Shown here: in pieces, positions 13,854-26,007 of the stretch
How the letters are laid out: every line of letters starts with the position of its first letter
Numbering within the stretch: the stretch's first letter is position 1
Assembly: GCA_021613335.1 (NCBI GenBank)
Contig: JAJTWR010000269.1
Span: 346,001 to 410,000, forward strand
Length of the DNA stretch: 64,000 nt
Reading direction: 5' to 3'
Origin: Whitmania pigra
Taxonomy: Eukaryota > Annelida > Clitellata > Hirudinida > Haemopidae
Position numbers and translations under genes: made by a program
Notes under the pieces: model-generated
Seen by the model: only the letters and a program-made list of their open reading frames with translations
The model's database searches: none
Told to the model about the DNA's origin: nothing

Positions 13854-16800
13854 ATGGGTAAATCATTTGAGCTGCTTAAGTTTTGCTTAATTTGTTAGAC
13901 TAAAATGTCATAAATCATTTCAAATGCTCTGAAAAATATTGCTATTGCCAAATCAGCCGTCTGTGTATATTATATATGTATATTTATTGTTTAAAAATAT
14001 TATTGCTTTTATTAATATTTAACACTTTCAAATATTGTTATCATAATTCTATAAAATAAATCACATTCGTCCATAAATTTATTTCAGACGAGAATAAAAG
14101 TTCAGAAGTCAAAAAGCTTCGAAAGTCTCTGCAGAATTGTTTAATGGACATGATAATCATTCATTTCGAAAGGCTGTTCGTCAAACAAGAGCATCATTTC
14201 ACTTGTGAAGGCAAGAATTGTTAATGATAATCATTGATGATATTATCGTAAATAATATTCACGTAAATGTTGTAGTTATATAACTTGTTACATATTATAT
14301 TCCATAACAATGCCGATGAGTAATCATTTATTAAATGACGCAATAGTTGTGAATATTGATGACACTTTACCGAATACACTCAATGCATATTTAATTTCAT
14401 TCAAAACAATTAAAACATCGACATTATAACATTAAACATTCAAACAATATTGTTTTATGTAATACTTTACCCATCGACTGCAGAACCCTCAAGAAGTCCA
14501 ACCTCGCTTCTCTTCCATCCGTCCTTGTTGGCAAAAATCCTCAAAAGAAGCTACGAAACAGGATGGATGATCGAGTACGGTCAACTGAACACCTGCCTGC
14601 AAAAACACGCCACGTTCTGGGTGGATGTGGACCTCCGTCACATCCCTTTTTACCCGCTGGAAACAATTTGCTTCAAGATGACGAGGAAGATGGACATAAC
14701 GCCAACATCGGGTTTCATTTACAATCAGCCTGTGGCCTTGGAATATTTTAAGAACGTATGCACAAAAATACCTTCACTCGAGATTTTTTCTTGTCGACTG
14801 GAGGATGGCTGTTCAAAAGTGTGAGTTGGATTCCTTTTCTGCCCAATGACGTCATTGAGGGTAATGGTATGGGGTGACTGAGGGAACTAATTCCTCTTTA
14901 AAATATTCGTAACAAACTGCCCAACCACAAAAAAAAATCAAATAAAAAATCATCTTAATTCCATTCTTTACTGAAGAGCTAAGAATTAATGAAGAAATTA
15001 AAAATTAAAATAAATTTCCATTCAGTATAGCACTTGGCCAAGAGCTTAAGAACATGAGAATGCTATCTTTGGACCTCAGCCTCGTCTCGCGTGTGCCACT
15101 GGAACTCGACTTGGAATGTTGCAAAGAAACTCTCGAATTTCTGGCATTGGAATACGCAGAACTGAACGAGAAACTGGTAGAAGAGATTGGTTCTTTGACG
15201 AATCTTCGACACCTTTCCTTGTTCGGTTCGAATCTCGGGAACGGTAGCCTTTTTGCAGATGCCATCGGAAAGCTGGAAAAACTGAGGCGAGTTTTGGTGA
15301 TTTTATTTAAAAAAAGTGTTTTATTTTAAAAAGTTAATCACTAATAACTCAGCTAATGTAAAGTGTGGTAATTTACTGGTATTACTTGTGAACAAATGAG
15401 AATTATTTGTTACTATTATACAACAACAACAACAACAACAAATGAAAATACAATTCACAGAAGTCTTGACCTCGGAGAATGCAGAAGCACCGACAACCTT
15501 CTGACTGTCGATTTGATGAACTCGATCGGCAAATTGAGCCACCTCAAAGTGCTCAACCTCTCAGGCTGTGAAGACTTCATGTTGGTCCAATTTTTATGAC
15601 AGACTTGTACTCAATTATCATTATCTCATTAGCTGTTTATTATATTTTTTTTTCTTATAAATTCGTTTGCGTAGACTTTCTGTAGGTCCTTTGATTTTGT
15701 GGGATAAGTAAATATTTCCTAACATTACCTTTCCATCAGAACTGAAACGATGCTGGAACCTCTGCGAGAGAAGCGGTTGATATTCCTTGGAATTTATCCA
15801 AAGAAAAGAAACACAATGGGATACGACCACATTAAGAGCATGGCTATCGAAGTAAGAATTACAACTAACTTGGATAATAATTAATATTAATTAATTTGTA
15901 CAGTGACTTCAGTATATCGATTAAATATTTTTTTTATATCGCATGCTAAGTTACAAAATTATAACGAAGAAAAAAACATGAATCGCAATAATTGTAAAAT
16001 TCTTAGTTCAATTGCAATAGTAACAAAAATTTTAGCAACACTTGTCTTCCAGATTGCGGGCTCATTCAACCTCAAAACCGTCCTTGCCTCCTTCAAATTC
16101 AGCAGCAGACGACCGGAAATTGTTAAGACCTTACTAAATGAACTCGTCGTATGGATTAAAAAAACTCGATTAACAGATGCTGACATAAAAAAATTGGAGC
16201 GAGTGAGTTTCAAGAAGAATTGTTCCATTTGTATAGCGCCGTGTGTGGACCAACACCGGCGGGCCAATTTTATTAATTTGAATATGCTAGATTTTAATTA
16301 ATTTAAAATAATTTTATTAATTTAAATGCGCTAAATTTTAATTAATTTTAAATTAATTTTATTAATTTGAATACGATAAATTATCTTAAGTTTTCATTAC
16401 ATCGATGAATTTTTTCGACAGATTGTTCTAGATGGAATAGCGAGTTTTAAAAGCGATGACATTGTCATCTCACTTTTGAAGTAATTAAATATGTTAATTA
16501 TTCATATTATTAATTAACTAAATATCCTTTTTTTAAATATTCATTAAATTCCGTTCATGATTAATTTATTTTATTGACATTATTTAATTCGCATTAATAA
16601 GTTTTGAAATCTTCTAAACAGGATTGTGATAGACGTGATATTCAATTATGGAATATCAAAAGAATTCGTAATGTAAGTAACAGTAACTGACCAATCTTAG
16701 GATGTGAGGACAAGATGTTGCATTTATTCGATGCATCGACCATAAACATTTGATGATGAGCTCTAATAAGCGTAATATGTCACAACTGATTCAAACTTTA

Positions 16801-18296
16801 AACTTGTTATCCAAGTTTGCTTAAAGTGAATGGGTTACCTCTCACGTCATGCTAAAAGTTACAATACCTTATTATAGTAGCGCATTTTATAATAATAATA
16901 AATATTATCAGCGTAATAACTGATTTTTTAATTTATTTTGAAACTACATGAAATAAAAACATTTAATTATTATGATATTTTCCATTCTTATAGAAAATTG
17001 GCCACTTTGATTGCCAGTATTACATTGGCGTCAAATAAAGCGGCGGTAAGTAATGTTAAATGTTTTCAGCTGCAATAGCTGCATACCAGCTTAATATTGT
17101 TATTATTATGAATTATAAGCATCATTCTAATAATAATATTAATAATAATAATAGTAATAAGAATTAATAATTGTAAATTAATCAGTAAATTAATAAGTAA
17201 TAATTGATAATTAATAATTATTATTAATAAATTTTAAATAAATACAAGTAATTAATTAATAATTAATGATATTTATGATAATGATAATTAATTATTAAAA
17301 TTAATAATTTAATGTAATTTAATTTAATAATTATTTTTTAGAAGAAGAATAAAAAGAAGTGTAGTGTCAGTGTTGAGTTTTAAAAGTGTGAAGTGGATGC
17401 GATTGTTATTATTTATAGAAGAACGATAGAAAATATTTAATTAATATTTAAAAACATTTAGTGAACAATTTTTATTATAAATGAATATTATTTTTTTTAT
17501 AGAGGAATCATGCTATCTTTTTTTTTAAATGAAATTTTAATAAAATTCATTTAATTTTTAGTTCTTACGTTTCGATTACCAAGCCTCTGCTCATGGCTCT
17601 CTCACCAGCATTGTGGTAGGCTGAAATAGATGATGTATTAAGTTGACTTTAAATCTTAAATTATAAGCCAGATATAGGCAGTGTAGTAAATAATTTCAAA
17701 GATGATAAACACTTTCACTTCAGACGACAGACATTACAATGCCAATTGTTATCGATTACGTAAGAGGAGGTCCAAACAGACACCTAGCCATAAAATTCAT
17801 GGAATTCATCCTCAAATTCCATTCCAAGACATGGTCTAATCTAATGAAGGAAAAATTAATTCAGGTCAGTTGATTGATAAATAATTAGTTTAATAAAAAC
17901 AATAGTAATAATTTTAATGGTTTAATGGTTAAACATTATTATTATTACATGATTATTTAATTTCATATCTTGTAACAATGATAACATTAAAAAATGGGTA
18001 AATGCTTAATTCAAATAAAAATAAGGTTAGCATACATGCTAATAATTGCTACGATAACGTGATATGGTGTAATGATAACGGTAATAAATACATAAATAAT
18101 TAATTAGCTGTTATTTAAATAGAAAAACCTTATTATATAATTAGTTCTTAATATCGTGATAAATTAATTAACAACGTTGTTTTATTGATTTTAGATGTGT
18201 TCAGATGTCGTTTCGCAAGACCTTCTCACCGACAGCAACATCAGAATGAATGCCTGGATGATTTTGAAATCGACAGAAAAATCATTAAAATCATGA
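13854..18296 (+). CDS. Leucine-rich-repeat protein, distant ZYG-11/ZER1-like (521 aa)
   Basis: Thirteen exons in phase: 13854-13857, 14088-14210, 14484-14820, 15026-15286, 15461-15580, 15740-15851, 16053-16202, 16422-16480, 16622-16672, 16994-17045, 17562-17615, 17724-17864 and 18195-18296. The start exon is only ATG plus one base. After a helical N-terminus (residues 1-70), leucine-rich repeats run from about 150 to 290: MRMLSLDL, LTNLRHLSLFGSNLG, LEKLRSLDLGEC and LSHLKVLNLSGCEDF. The C-terminal half is helical, consistent with armadillo-like repeats. LRRs followed by ARM-like helices, with RLIFLGIYPKK after the last LRR, recall ZYG-11 family substrate receptors of Cullin-2 ubiquitin ligases. 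The likeness is weak and no convincing VHL box was identified. Two introns (donors at 14211 and 15287) need GC-AG splicing to stay in frame. AATAAA lies at 18391. Confidence 0.65.
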
Positions 18297-19097
18297 ATTA
18301 TTTATTATTTATTTGACAAATTTGCTATTAGCTATTAATTATTAATCAGTTAATAACATTGCAACAGTGATTATATTGTTATTGCTAATAAATAAAGATT
18401 ACTTTCTACTTACATTTACAAATAAAATTATTCCGAAACAGAATTGCTTTATTGGAGCTCAATTAAAATGTTCAGTCGTGGTCTTAATCAATCACCAATC
18501 ACTGTTGTTATCATTAGTTTTGTCATTCCACACTCTTGCAATTTCAATCTCCAGGTGTTTACATTTCATCATTTTCTCTGTTTCTTTCTTCAAAATATTC
18601 CCATAGTCATGCCTCGCTACATCCACAATCAAACATTTTTATCTTTTATTGTCCAGGATTATTAATTCAGGAGTATTTGCTAGAATTGTTCATACCTACT
18701 TGTTTATACCGGTTTGAATTATCGTGATGACATTATCTTCCATATTTGCTATTTTTTCGGGCTCGCGAATGCAGTATTTTTCTGACACTAGAATTATTAT
18801 TATTATTAATGTTATTATTATTAATTATTACTATTGTTGTTGCTGCCATGAATAAGGTTATCAATATTGTCATTAATAATGTAATAATAATTATAGTTAA
18901 ATTTGTAAGGCGTCATTTGCAAAGCATCAGAGGCACCTTGTGTTTTTGCTGTCCCATGAAGTCAAAATACTCCTTGTTAGCATTCTTGATGGCTTTTGAT
19001 AAAACATAAATTGTTTTTAATACACAAATTGTAATAAAACATAAATTGTTTTTAATGCACAAATTTATTTATTTTGTGTGCATCAACACGAACTAAT
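18297..19097. other. Intergenic spacer with 3' signal of the LRR gene
   Basis: Contains AATAAA at 18391-18396 and a small tandem duplication of AAAACATAAATTGTTTTTAAT at about 19000-19060. The open frames here lack splice support and domain content. Confidence 0.4.
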
Positions 19098-19483
19098 TGA
19101 AGAGAACAATTTTATTGACTTGTTAAAACATTAAGAAATATATTGAGCATTAAATTATTTGTAACAATTAGTTAATAATAAATATAATAAGCATTAAATA
19201 ATTTGTAATATTTAAATAATAATAAAAATTATTATAGTACCCATTACATGTTTTACGTAATGAACATTATATGATTTGTAATAATTAATTAACATTAACC
19301 TTAATAAGCAGTACAAAGCTTGTAGAACCGAAATTATAATAGGATAATTGGAAAGTAACTCCCTATTTGTAAATATTGATAATTTATTTCTAAACCATAA
19401 TTCTTACAAAAATGATTAGGAGATGAAAGTGTGATGTAGCGTGGAGTTATATTTGAATTTAATAATTATTATATTGGTAGTGA
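19098..19483. repeat. Direct duplication, copy A
   Basis: About 386 bases, starting GAAGAGAACAATTTTATTGAC and ending TATTGGTAGTGA, that recur in the same orientation at 26586-26966 with only scattered differences. This copy ends 27 bases before the stop codon of the minus-strand membrane-protein gene, so it is that gene's 3' flank or 3' UTR. Confidence 0.9.
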
Positions 19484-19509
19484 AAGAGTTTCAAAATGGA
19501 AATTTAAAG

Positions 19510-20114
19510 TCATTTTAATCCCGCGCACTCCTTTGCAAATTCATCTTTGTCCAGCACTAGATATCTTTCATCGCCAGCCAGATCTGCATTTTCAGGCATA
19601 AAAGTAAGAGTTTGCTTATTAAAAGTCGATGAAGCCAGAAATTGTTCTTTAAATCCAATAACTTGCTGCATGTGATTGAAATGTCCGTAAGCAGAATTTC
19701 CATTTACATTCGTTCCATCGTAATAATAGGACTGACTCTTGCCTTGCCTGTGAGCCATTTTAAGAAGCATTATTCTATTAACATTATTTTAACAAAATAA
19801 AAACGCTTTGTCATCTTTTTGGTAAATTATTTTTTAAATTCATTAAATTTATTGCTATTTGTATTGAATATCTTACCTTTTTAAATAAATAGTGCCAAGA
19901 CATACAATCACTAGACACACGATGACCCCAAATGCTCCGAGGGCGATAATGATAAAAGCTGTTCAAAGTAGTTTAATAATTCTTCACTCATTTACTTCAG
20001 TAGCATAAAGTTGTTAATATTTAAATGTTGTCATAATTATACTTTGCTGAGTTGAGGACAGATTGAGCTTTTTCTTTTTGGTCACATCGTCTTTATCAGC
20101 TGGAGTGTTTTGTT
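19510..20114 (-). CDS. C-terminal part of a single-pass membrane protein (5' end not found)
   Basis: Minus-strand exons 20114-20043, 19958-19877 and 19774-19510 (TGA) agree in phase. The first encodes a lysine-rich juxtamembrane segment (DDVTKKKKLNLSS). The second is one transmembrane helix (FIIIALGAFGVIVCLVIVCLG). The third is a tail of about 85 residues with tyrosines (SQSYYYDG, DERYLVL) that could be phosphorylation sites. Since the tail follows the helix, a type I receptor-like topology is likely, but no ectodomain was found. An additional upstream exon ending at about 20231 in frame (DTFKLKTG) is possible; farther upstream the sequence dissolves into degenerate repeats. The family is not recognised. 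The gene may be truncated, or its remaining exons may lie among the repeats. Confidence 0.5.
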
Positions 20115-20227
20115 CTATTTTAAGGTATTCATAGAACAAGGTTATTACTTTTAAATAAAAGTTATTTCATTTAATAAATAAATTGTTCATAATTTTTTTT
20201 TCAAAATCAAAAATATTGTAATGCAAT

Positions 20228-21310
20228 GTAACCTGTCTTCAATTTGAAAGTGTCAGGATGACTGGACCATCTGGACTTTGACGACGTCTATGACATGTGT
20301 TAAAAGTCCATGCAAAAAACTGAAATTTTAAACTTGATGACCTGTAAAATATAGTTTTCGACAGATAACTGTCAGATTTTATTCGAAACTTAATCGATCA
20401 AATTAAAGGGCTTTTTAAGTTCATTTCAAATTCCAAATCGTTAAGTATCAATCATCTGAACTTTGACGACTTCTATGCATGTGTTAAAATTCCATGCTGA
20501 AAACTCAAATTTTAGACTTGATGACCTGTGAAAACTTTAAATTCTGATGTAATTACACATCCGAAATAAGTTCCATTCAAAAAATTAAAACTTTAGACTT
20601 GATGACCTGTGAAAACTTTAAGTTCTGATGTAATTACACATCCATGCCAAAAAACTGAAATTTTAGACTTGATGACCTGCTCAATAAAGTTTTCGACAGA
20701 TGAGATATTTTAGTATCAATTATCTGGACTTTGAAAATTCAAATTATACACCTGATGACTTTTATGATATGTATTGAAATTCCATGCTAAAAACTGAAAT
20801 TTTAGACTTGGTGACCTGTACAATGTAGTTATCGATATATGACTGTCAGATTTTATACGAAACTTAATCGATCAAATTAAAGAGCTCTTTAAGTTTATTT
20901 CAAATTCCAAATCGTTAAATATCAATCATCTGGACTTTGATGACCTTTATAACATGCGCAAAAATTGATAGCCCCTGTTCTATCTAAAAAACTCAAATTT
21001 TAGACTTGATGACCTGTACAATATAATGTTGGATAGATGAGATATTTTGACAGATGACTGCCAGATTTTATGCGAAAAATAATCGATCAAATTGAAGGAC
21101 CTGTTCAAAAATTGCTAGCCACTGCTCCGTGCAAAAAAAAACTCAATTTATATACTTGATGTCCTGCGAAAACTTGAAATTCTGATGTAATTAGACATTC
21201 GAACAATGTTCCATGCAAAAAATTCAAATTATACACCTGATGACTTGCAAAAACTTCAAATTCTGATGTAATTAGACATTTGAACAAAGTTCTAGAGTCT
21301 AACAAATTCA
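20228..21310. repeat. Degenerate repeat array with GACTTGATGACCTG core
   Basis: A module containing CATGCAAAAAACTGAAATTTTAGA followed by CTTGATGACCTGTRMAA recurs about nine times at irregular spacing (roughly 65-220 bases). Some copies carry an extra ATTCTGATGTAATTACACAT block and others a GACTGTCAGATTTTATNCGAAA block. Between an antisense membrane-protein gene and a sense lectin gene, it looks like an old, diverged tandem or higher-order repeat. No coding potential is seen. Confidence 0.75.
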
Positions 21311-21404
21311 TTTCCTTTTGAATTGACGGTTTGACATCTGGAAAAAAGTTATAAAACTTAAAGAGTTCGTTGCATCATATGTCTCTGGTAAATCATAATT
21401 CAGG

Positions 21405-24400
21405 ATGGTTTTGTTAATGCTGCTGTTTTTTCTTACCAAAGGTTGGCAAATATTACAATATTGGCTAACAAGTTGGCTCTATGCAACGATGGTAAACCAA
21501 ATCGTTAGGTGTCGCGTTCTCAACCGCAGCAGGCACCGACACAAAGGGATGTTGCGCTACACGAATTGTTTGGCGCCCTTGATGCCTAAGCATCATAAAA
21601 CTCAATTACCAGCCTCCATGTGGACCGTGATAATGGCGAAAGAAAACGTGGCTTATGGAAAACTTTGCAGCCAGAGTTCTTACAATGGAAGTGAATCAGC
21701 TTTTTTAGCCGTTGATGGAAATATTAAAACATGTTTTAAATCGAACTATACCGGATATCAGTGGATGTCAGTGGATCTGTTGTGGAAATACAATGTGCAA
21801 AGTGTGACTCTTCATGGAGTTCTGACCTCTGGTAAATACTGTTTATGTGTTATATAATACTATATTTGGAATTGTTTGTTGAATTTGAAAAAAAAATTTA
21901 ATCTAACATCTTGAAGCAATTACAAAGTCTTATCTTTTACTTGATTTTTTTTAAATGCATATAATTTGGCAAAATTTTAAATTTAGATTACCTGCAAGTT
22001 TTTCTTACTAATGTGGAAGATATTACAAGTGGAACATTTCTTACCATCGACTGTTCTTTTGTGTCTAATGGTTCTTATCCAGGTGGAAAAATATCAAAAT
22101 TTAGCTGTTCAAACGAGTCATGGAATATGATGAGATACTGTTTATTGTTCAGTCAAAAATGTCTTTGTATTCATTGGTAATTTGTGAAATCGACGCGATC
22201 GGATCTTGGGCTGAATGTAAAGATATTAAAATTATGGTTTTTCACTTAAATTGTTAATGTTTGCTATATATTTTTAATTTCTTTGCATATTTGAATTTTA
22301 ATATCAAAGTATCAATTAAACACACAGTTAGCCCAAGGAGGGATAATGTTCTTTACAAAAAGCCAGTAAGTGGTGATACATACTCTTCAATAATCAAAAT
22401 TGTGGATGGAATAAGAGACACTGATTTAAATCATGGATTATGTTACAAACCTATGACATATGACAGTTCTCTCTGGATACAAATTGACATGTTGGAATAT
22501 TATGTAATTGATTATGTTACTATCACAGTCCGAATTACTCCTGAAGGCAAGTTTGCTTTAACACATAAAATCACTTTTTATTAAAATTTAAATTGCAGTT
22601 AGTACAATTAAATTAATGTTTTTTGTTCAATGAATTTACTTCTTTGTTTGCTTTTAGCTAGTCCAATAGACGTCATCTTCCGATTCGGTGATAATCGCGA
22701 ATCACTAATTGAACATTATCCACTTTGCGGAGTTTTAACCATAATTAGAACTAGGGACACTTGTCAATGTAATGCCAATCTTCCTGCCTACAGAGTCTTG
22801 TACGTTCAACAAGAGGGCTACTACAGTCAATACGTCGCTATATGTGAAGTTGAGGCCTACCCAGTTTTAAACAAAAGTAAGTGTAAAACACGCTGATGAA
22901 TACAGTAAAAGTCTGGACACCTTAAGGGTATGACCAAACTGTCCTCTTTGTATTTTTAACACATTCACAGGGTTTGAATATTACTTTATTGCCCATATGA
23001 GTGGACAAATCAGTATATCTGGGTATAGACCGGATCGATCCATTATCAAGATTTTTAACAACCCGCATTTTTTGTTCTAAATCTAAATACTTTCTTTTAC
23101 TCGACGATGATGTTATTATTTTGAAACTAAGGAAAGATTACAAATGTTAAACTAATTTAAATTTTTGTAGCGCTTATTACCGAAGCTTTCAACTGCGCTG
23201 TTTTTTACACAACATCACATCACTTTATTATATACATATGTCCTGTAAAATTTTAAATAAAACTGAAAAGTTAAAAAATTTGTAAAATATGTAAAATAAA
23301 CCATGAGCTTATACGATATAAGTTATATCCGACAAAACTTGAAATTGTTGATAGTCATGCGATCGAAATGCACTTTATGCAGTGTTGCCGTAAGTACTCC
23401 AAAAATGTACTTAAGTATAAGTACAAGTACTTGGGGCTGAATGTATTTATAAGTACAAGTACAAGTACGTTGTAGCCAATGTACTTAAGTATAAGTACTT
23501 TTCCTTCATTGAACAGAATTAATATTCGTTATCTTCAATACAATGTTAACACAAGAGAACACAAATAACAGAATTTACATTTATCAATAAAATCGTTTAT
23601 TTTTCTTTAATAGAAGCAATTTCTCAAAATATTGGTCACAGAGTCAAATTTAATGTGTGCGAGAAACATGGTAAATGAGAAGGCAGATAAATACATGATT
23701 CTGATTCCGTCTGCTCAAAAAACTGTGATATTTCTAAATGACTATTAGTCTCGTCATCAATGTCGCATCCATCAGATGGTTCCACCTCCAATATGTTTTG
23801 CTCAGAAAATTGTTTGAAGGCTTTAACAAAATTACCTCCATTGTCAGTAACAACATGCACTATATTAGAGCTGTCGAGGTCAAATTCTGTAAAGATGCTC
23901 ATAAGAGTGGATGTAATTTTGTCAAATGAATGAGTACCTCGAAATCGTCTAAATGCAAGTGCTGCACTGTGACGACTGTAATCACTTTGGTTCAGCCAAT
24001 GGCACGTAACACCAATGTAACCTCGAGCATGGTGAGTGCAGACGTCAGCTGTGGTGCATACATGTTCACAGTCATGTAATATCTTTTTCAGATTGGCTAC
24101 CATTGTATCAAACATAGAAATTTGTTTTGTTTTGTAGTGTTAATTTGCACATCACCTTGACTCTTGGATTGATCCCCTCGATCATATTCCTGAACCCAGA
24201 ACTTTCTACAATAGAGAGAGGCTGCATCTCACTGACTACAAAATCTATTATTAAATTTTCTGCTTTCTTTGGCGTTACTTGCCAGTATATTTCTGACACT
24301 TTTTCCTTCAATTCTATTCGAGCTTTCTTGAGTGATAAACCTGGACTTTCATGGATATCAGAACTCTTATGCTTGACTGCTTTCTTCTGTTCGTGCATCA

Positions 24401-25960
24401 AAGCGATATAACGTTCACCATGAATTCTCTGAAAGGAACATTTTAAATTTTTAGTACTCATTAAATTTAATTTAATTACTTATCCTGAAACCTACTTTAA
24501 CATGCTTGACGAAATTTGAAGGCGCTTTGCGTTGACCACGAATTGATTTCTTTTTAGGCAGGCAAAGACTACATAAAGCTTCAATATTTTCTCCATCATC
24601 CAATACTATTTTATTGAAGTAAGTTTTAACAACTAAAGGGTAAACTATGTCAACTTCTCTGCTTTCGGAACGCTCAAATAGTTCGGCCATCTTGCAACAA
24701 ATGTAAACAAACGACAATACAAAGAGAACAAAGGAAACAAAGAGACAAGCATATAGTAAAGGAAATCAAAGATTAGAAATCAAAACATTTAGACTTTCAT
24801 TTAAAAAAAAAAATTTTTTTTTTAATTTAAAATATTGTACTTTTGTTATTTTACTTGAGTATTTATACTTAAGTCCTTTCAAAATTGTGTACTTAGTATT
24901 TAGTATTTAAATACATTTTTAATAACTATTAATAAGTACATTTTAAGTACTTTAAATTTTTTTAAAAATAATGTAACAGACTCTCTGACAAATATTTTGA
25001 AACACTGCTTCTTTTAAAGAAAAATAAACAATTTTATTGAGAAATGTAAATTTTATTACACTTGTCTTAACATTGTATTGAAGATAACGAATATTATTTC
25101 TGATCAATGAAGGTCTCCAAAAGTACTTGTACTTAAGTTTAAGTACATTGACTACAACGTACTTGTACCCAATGATGGGCTTTAACTACTTAAAAAGTAG
25201 TTAACTACTGTAATTAACTACATTTATAAAAAAGTAGTTAGTAACTACTCCTTAACTACTTGCACAGTAGTTAACTACTTTTTAACTACTTTTCCGTTGA
25301 CATTTGATAAAATTAATTTTCTGGACAATTGAACAAGACATAATTATTAGCATATTTATTTACACTAGTGTAACATTTTCAACAAAATTTTATTGTCCAA
25401 ATTAATCAAAAACAAATTGTGAAATTGGAAACAAATTATTTTTCTTCATCTTATTTTAAATTATTTTTAAAAGTAGTTAACTATTTGTAGTTAATAACTA
25501 CTTTAAAAGTAATTAACTACTATTTTAAACTACTTTTTTAAGAGTAGTTATTAACTAGTAGTTAACTACTTATAGTTAGTTATTAACTAGTAGTTAGTTT
25601 AACTAGTATTGTAAATATTTGAATGAAGACTTATTTTTTGGATAATGAAAATGAATTTGATCTAAGTATGATTTAAATGTTGCAGATTCAAAAATTTGGA
25701 AGTTAGCATATAGAAACAAAAAAGTGGTTTCTTCTTACTCAGTAAAGGAATTGGTCCTTTCGACTGCTGCTCAGTGTTCTTTTTATTGTGGCAAATACAA
25801 GTGCGATTCTTTCAGCTTTAATGCTCAAAAGCAATTGTGTCAAATTAACAAGCACAAATCTGGATTGCATCCAAAATTTGCGATAAATACATATGGAATG
25901 ATTCGCTTATATGTGATAAGTAGTCCCATGTGGAACACGTGGATATCTGTATATGCTTGA
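21405..25960 (+). CDS. Secreted fucolectin-like / PAN-like protein with a frameshift in domain 1
   Basis: Exons 21405-21831, 21987-22216, 22328-22546, 22658-22876 and 25686-25960 (TGA). A hydrophobic N-terminus (MVLLMLLFFLTKGW) fits a signal peptide, though the 55 residues before the first domain are unlike it. Two tandem F5/8-type fucolectin (tachylectin-4-like) domains follow: NVAYGKLCSQSSYNG with AVDGN, then NVLYKKPVSGDTYSS with IVDGIRDTDLNHG. Each is encoded by two exons and ends with a CEIDAI or CEVEAY strand. The last exon encodes a cysteine-rich PAN/apple-like module (AAQCSFYCGKYKCDSFSFN). Such proteins bind glycans and are often immune or cuticle lectins. In exon 2 the frame shifts near 22120-22142, after NESWNMMRY, so the end of domain 1 is only readable in another frame. 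Junction 22546/22658 uses a GC-AG intron. The gene may be a pseudogene, or the base may be an assembly error. AATAAA lies at 26002. Confidence 0.65.
23380..24990 (-). mobile_element. Decayed hAT-family DNA transposon in an intron, antisense
   Basis: Minus strand: a BED zinc finger begins at 24717 (CSLC ... NFVKHVKRIH, C-x2-C/H-x4-H), split by a 67-bp intron (24495-24429). The DNA-binding and linker region runs to about 24108, where a one-base frameshift moves into MFDTMVANLKKIL. An RNase-H-like core follows with two of the expected acidic residues (TADVCTHHARGYIG and HVVTDNGGNFVKAF). It stops at HTLNLTL (23636), so the conserved C-terminal hATC dimerisation part, with the third catalytic residue, is missing. 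A CAGTGTTGCC end at 23380 and AAGTACTTGTACTT-type subterminal repeats on both sides are typical of hAT termini. It cannot encode a full transposase. It sits in the 2.8-kb last intron of the lectin gene. Confidence 0.8.
24960..25172 (+). repeat. Inverted copy of the hAT element's 3' end
   Basis: About 210 bases that are the reverse complement, with modest divergence, of about 23450-23660. That includes the ACGTTGTAG(C/T)CAATGTACTTAAG block, the TTCGTTATCTTCAATACAATGTTAA block and the beginning of the coding 3' end. It is too long and too internal to be a simple terminal inverted repeat, and it points to a second, deleted copy inserted in opposite orientation or to a fold-back element. Confidence 0.8.
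25173..25615. mobile_element. MITE-like element rich in AGTAGTTAACTACTT
   Basis: Starts near CCAATGATGGGC and is filled at both ends with inverted and direct copies of the palindromic AGTAGTTAACTACTT motif, with a short unique middle (about 25290-25450). It has no coding capacity. Subterminal palindromic repeats are typical of non-autonomous DNA elements. It abuts the hAT inverted end and ends about 70 bases before the PAN-like exon. Precise borders and target duplications were not resolved. Confidence 0.6.
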
Positions 25961-26007
25961 ATCCGATTAACTATATATCAATTATAAGCATTTTCGTATG
26001 AAATAAA

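Noticed and set aside
23636..24717. Host gene encoded antisense in the lectin-gene intron
   Set aside because: BED finger, RNase-H-like core, subterminal repeats, frameshift and missing C-terminus identify a decayed hAT transposase.
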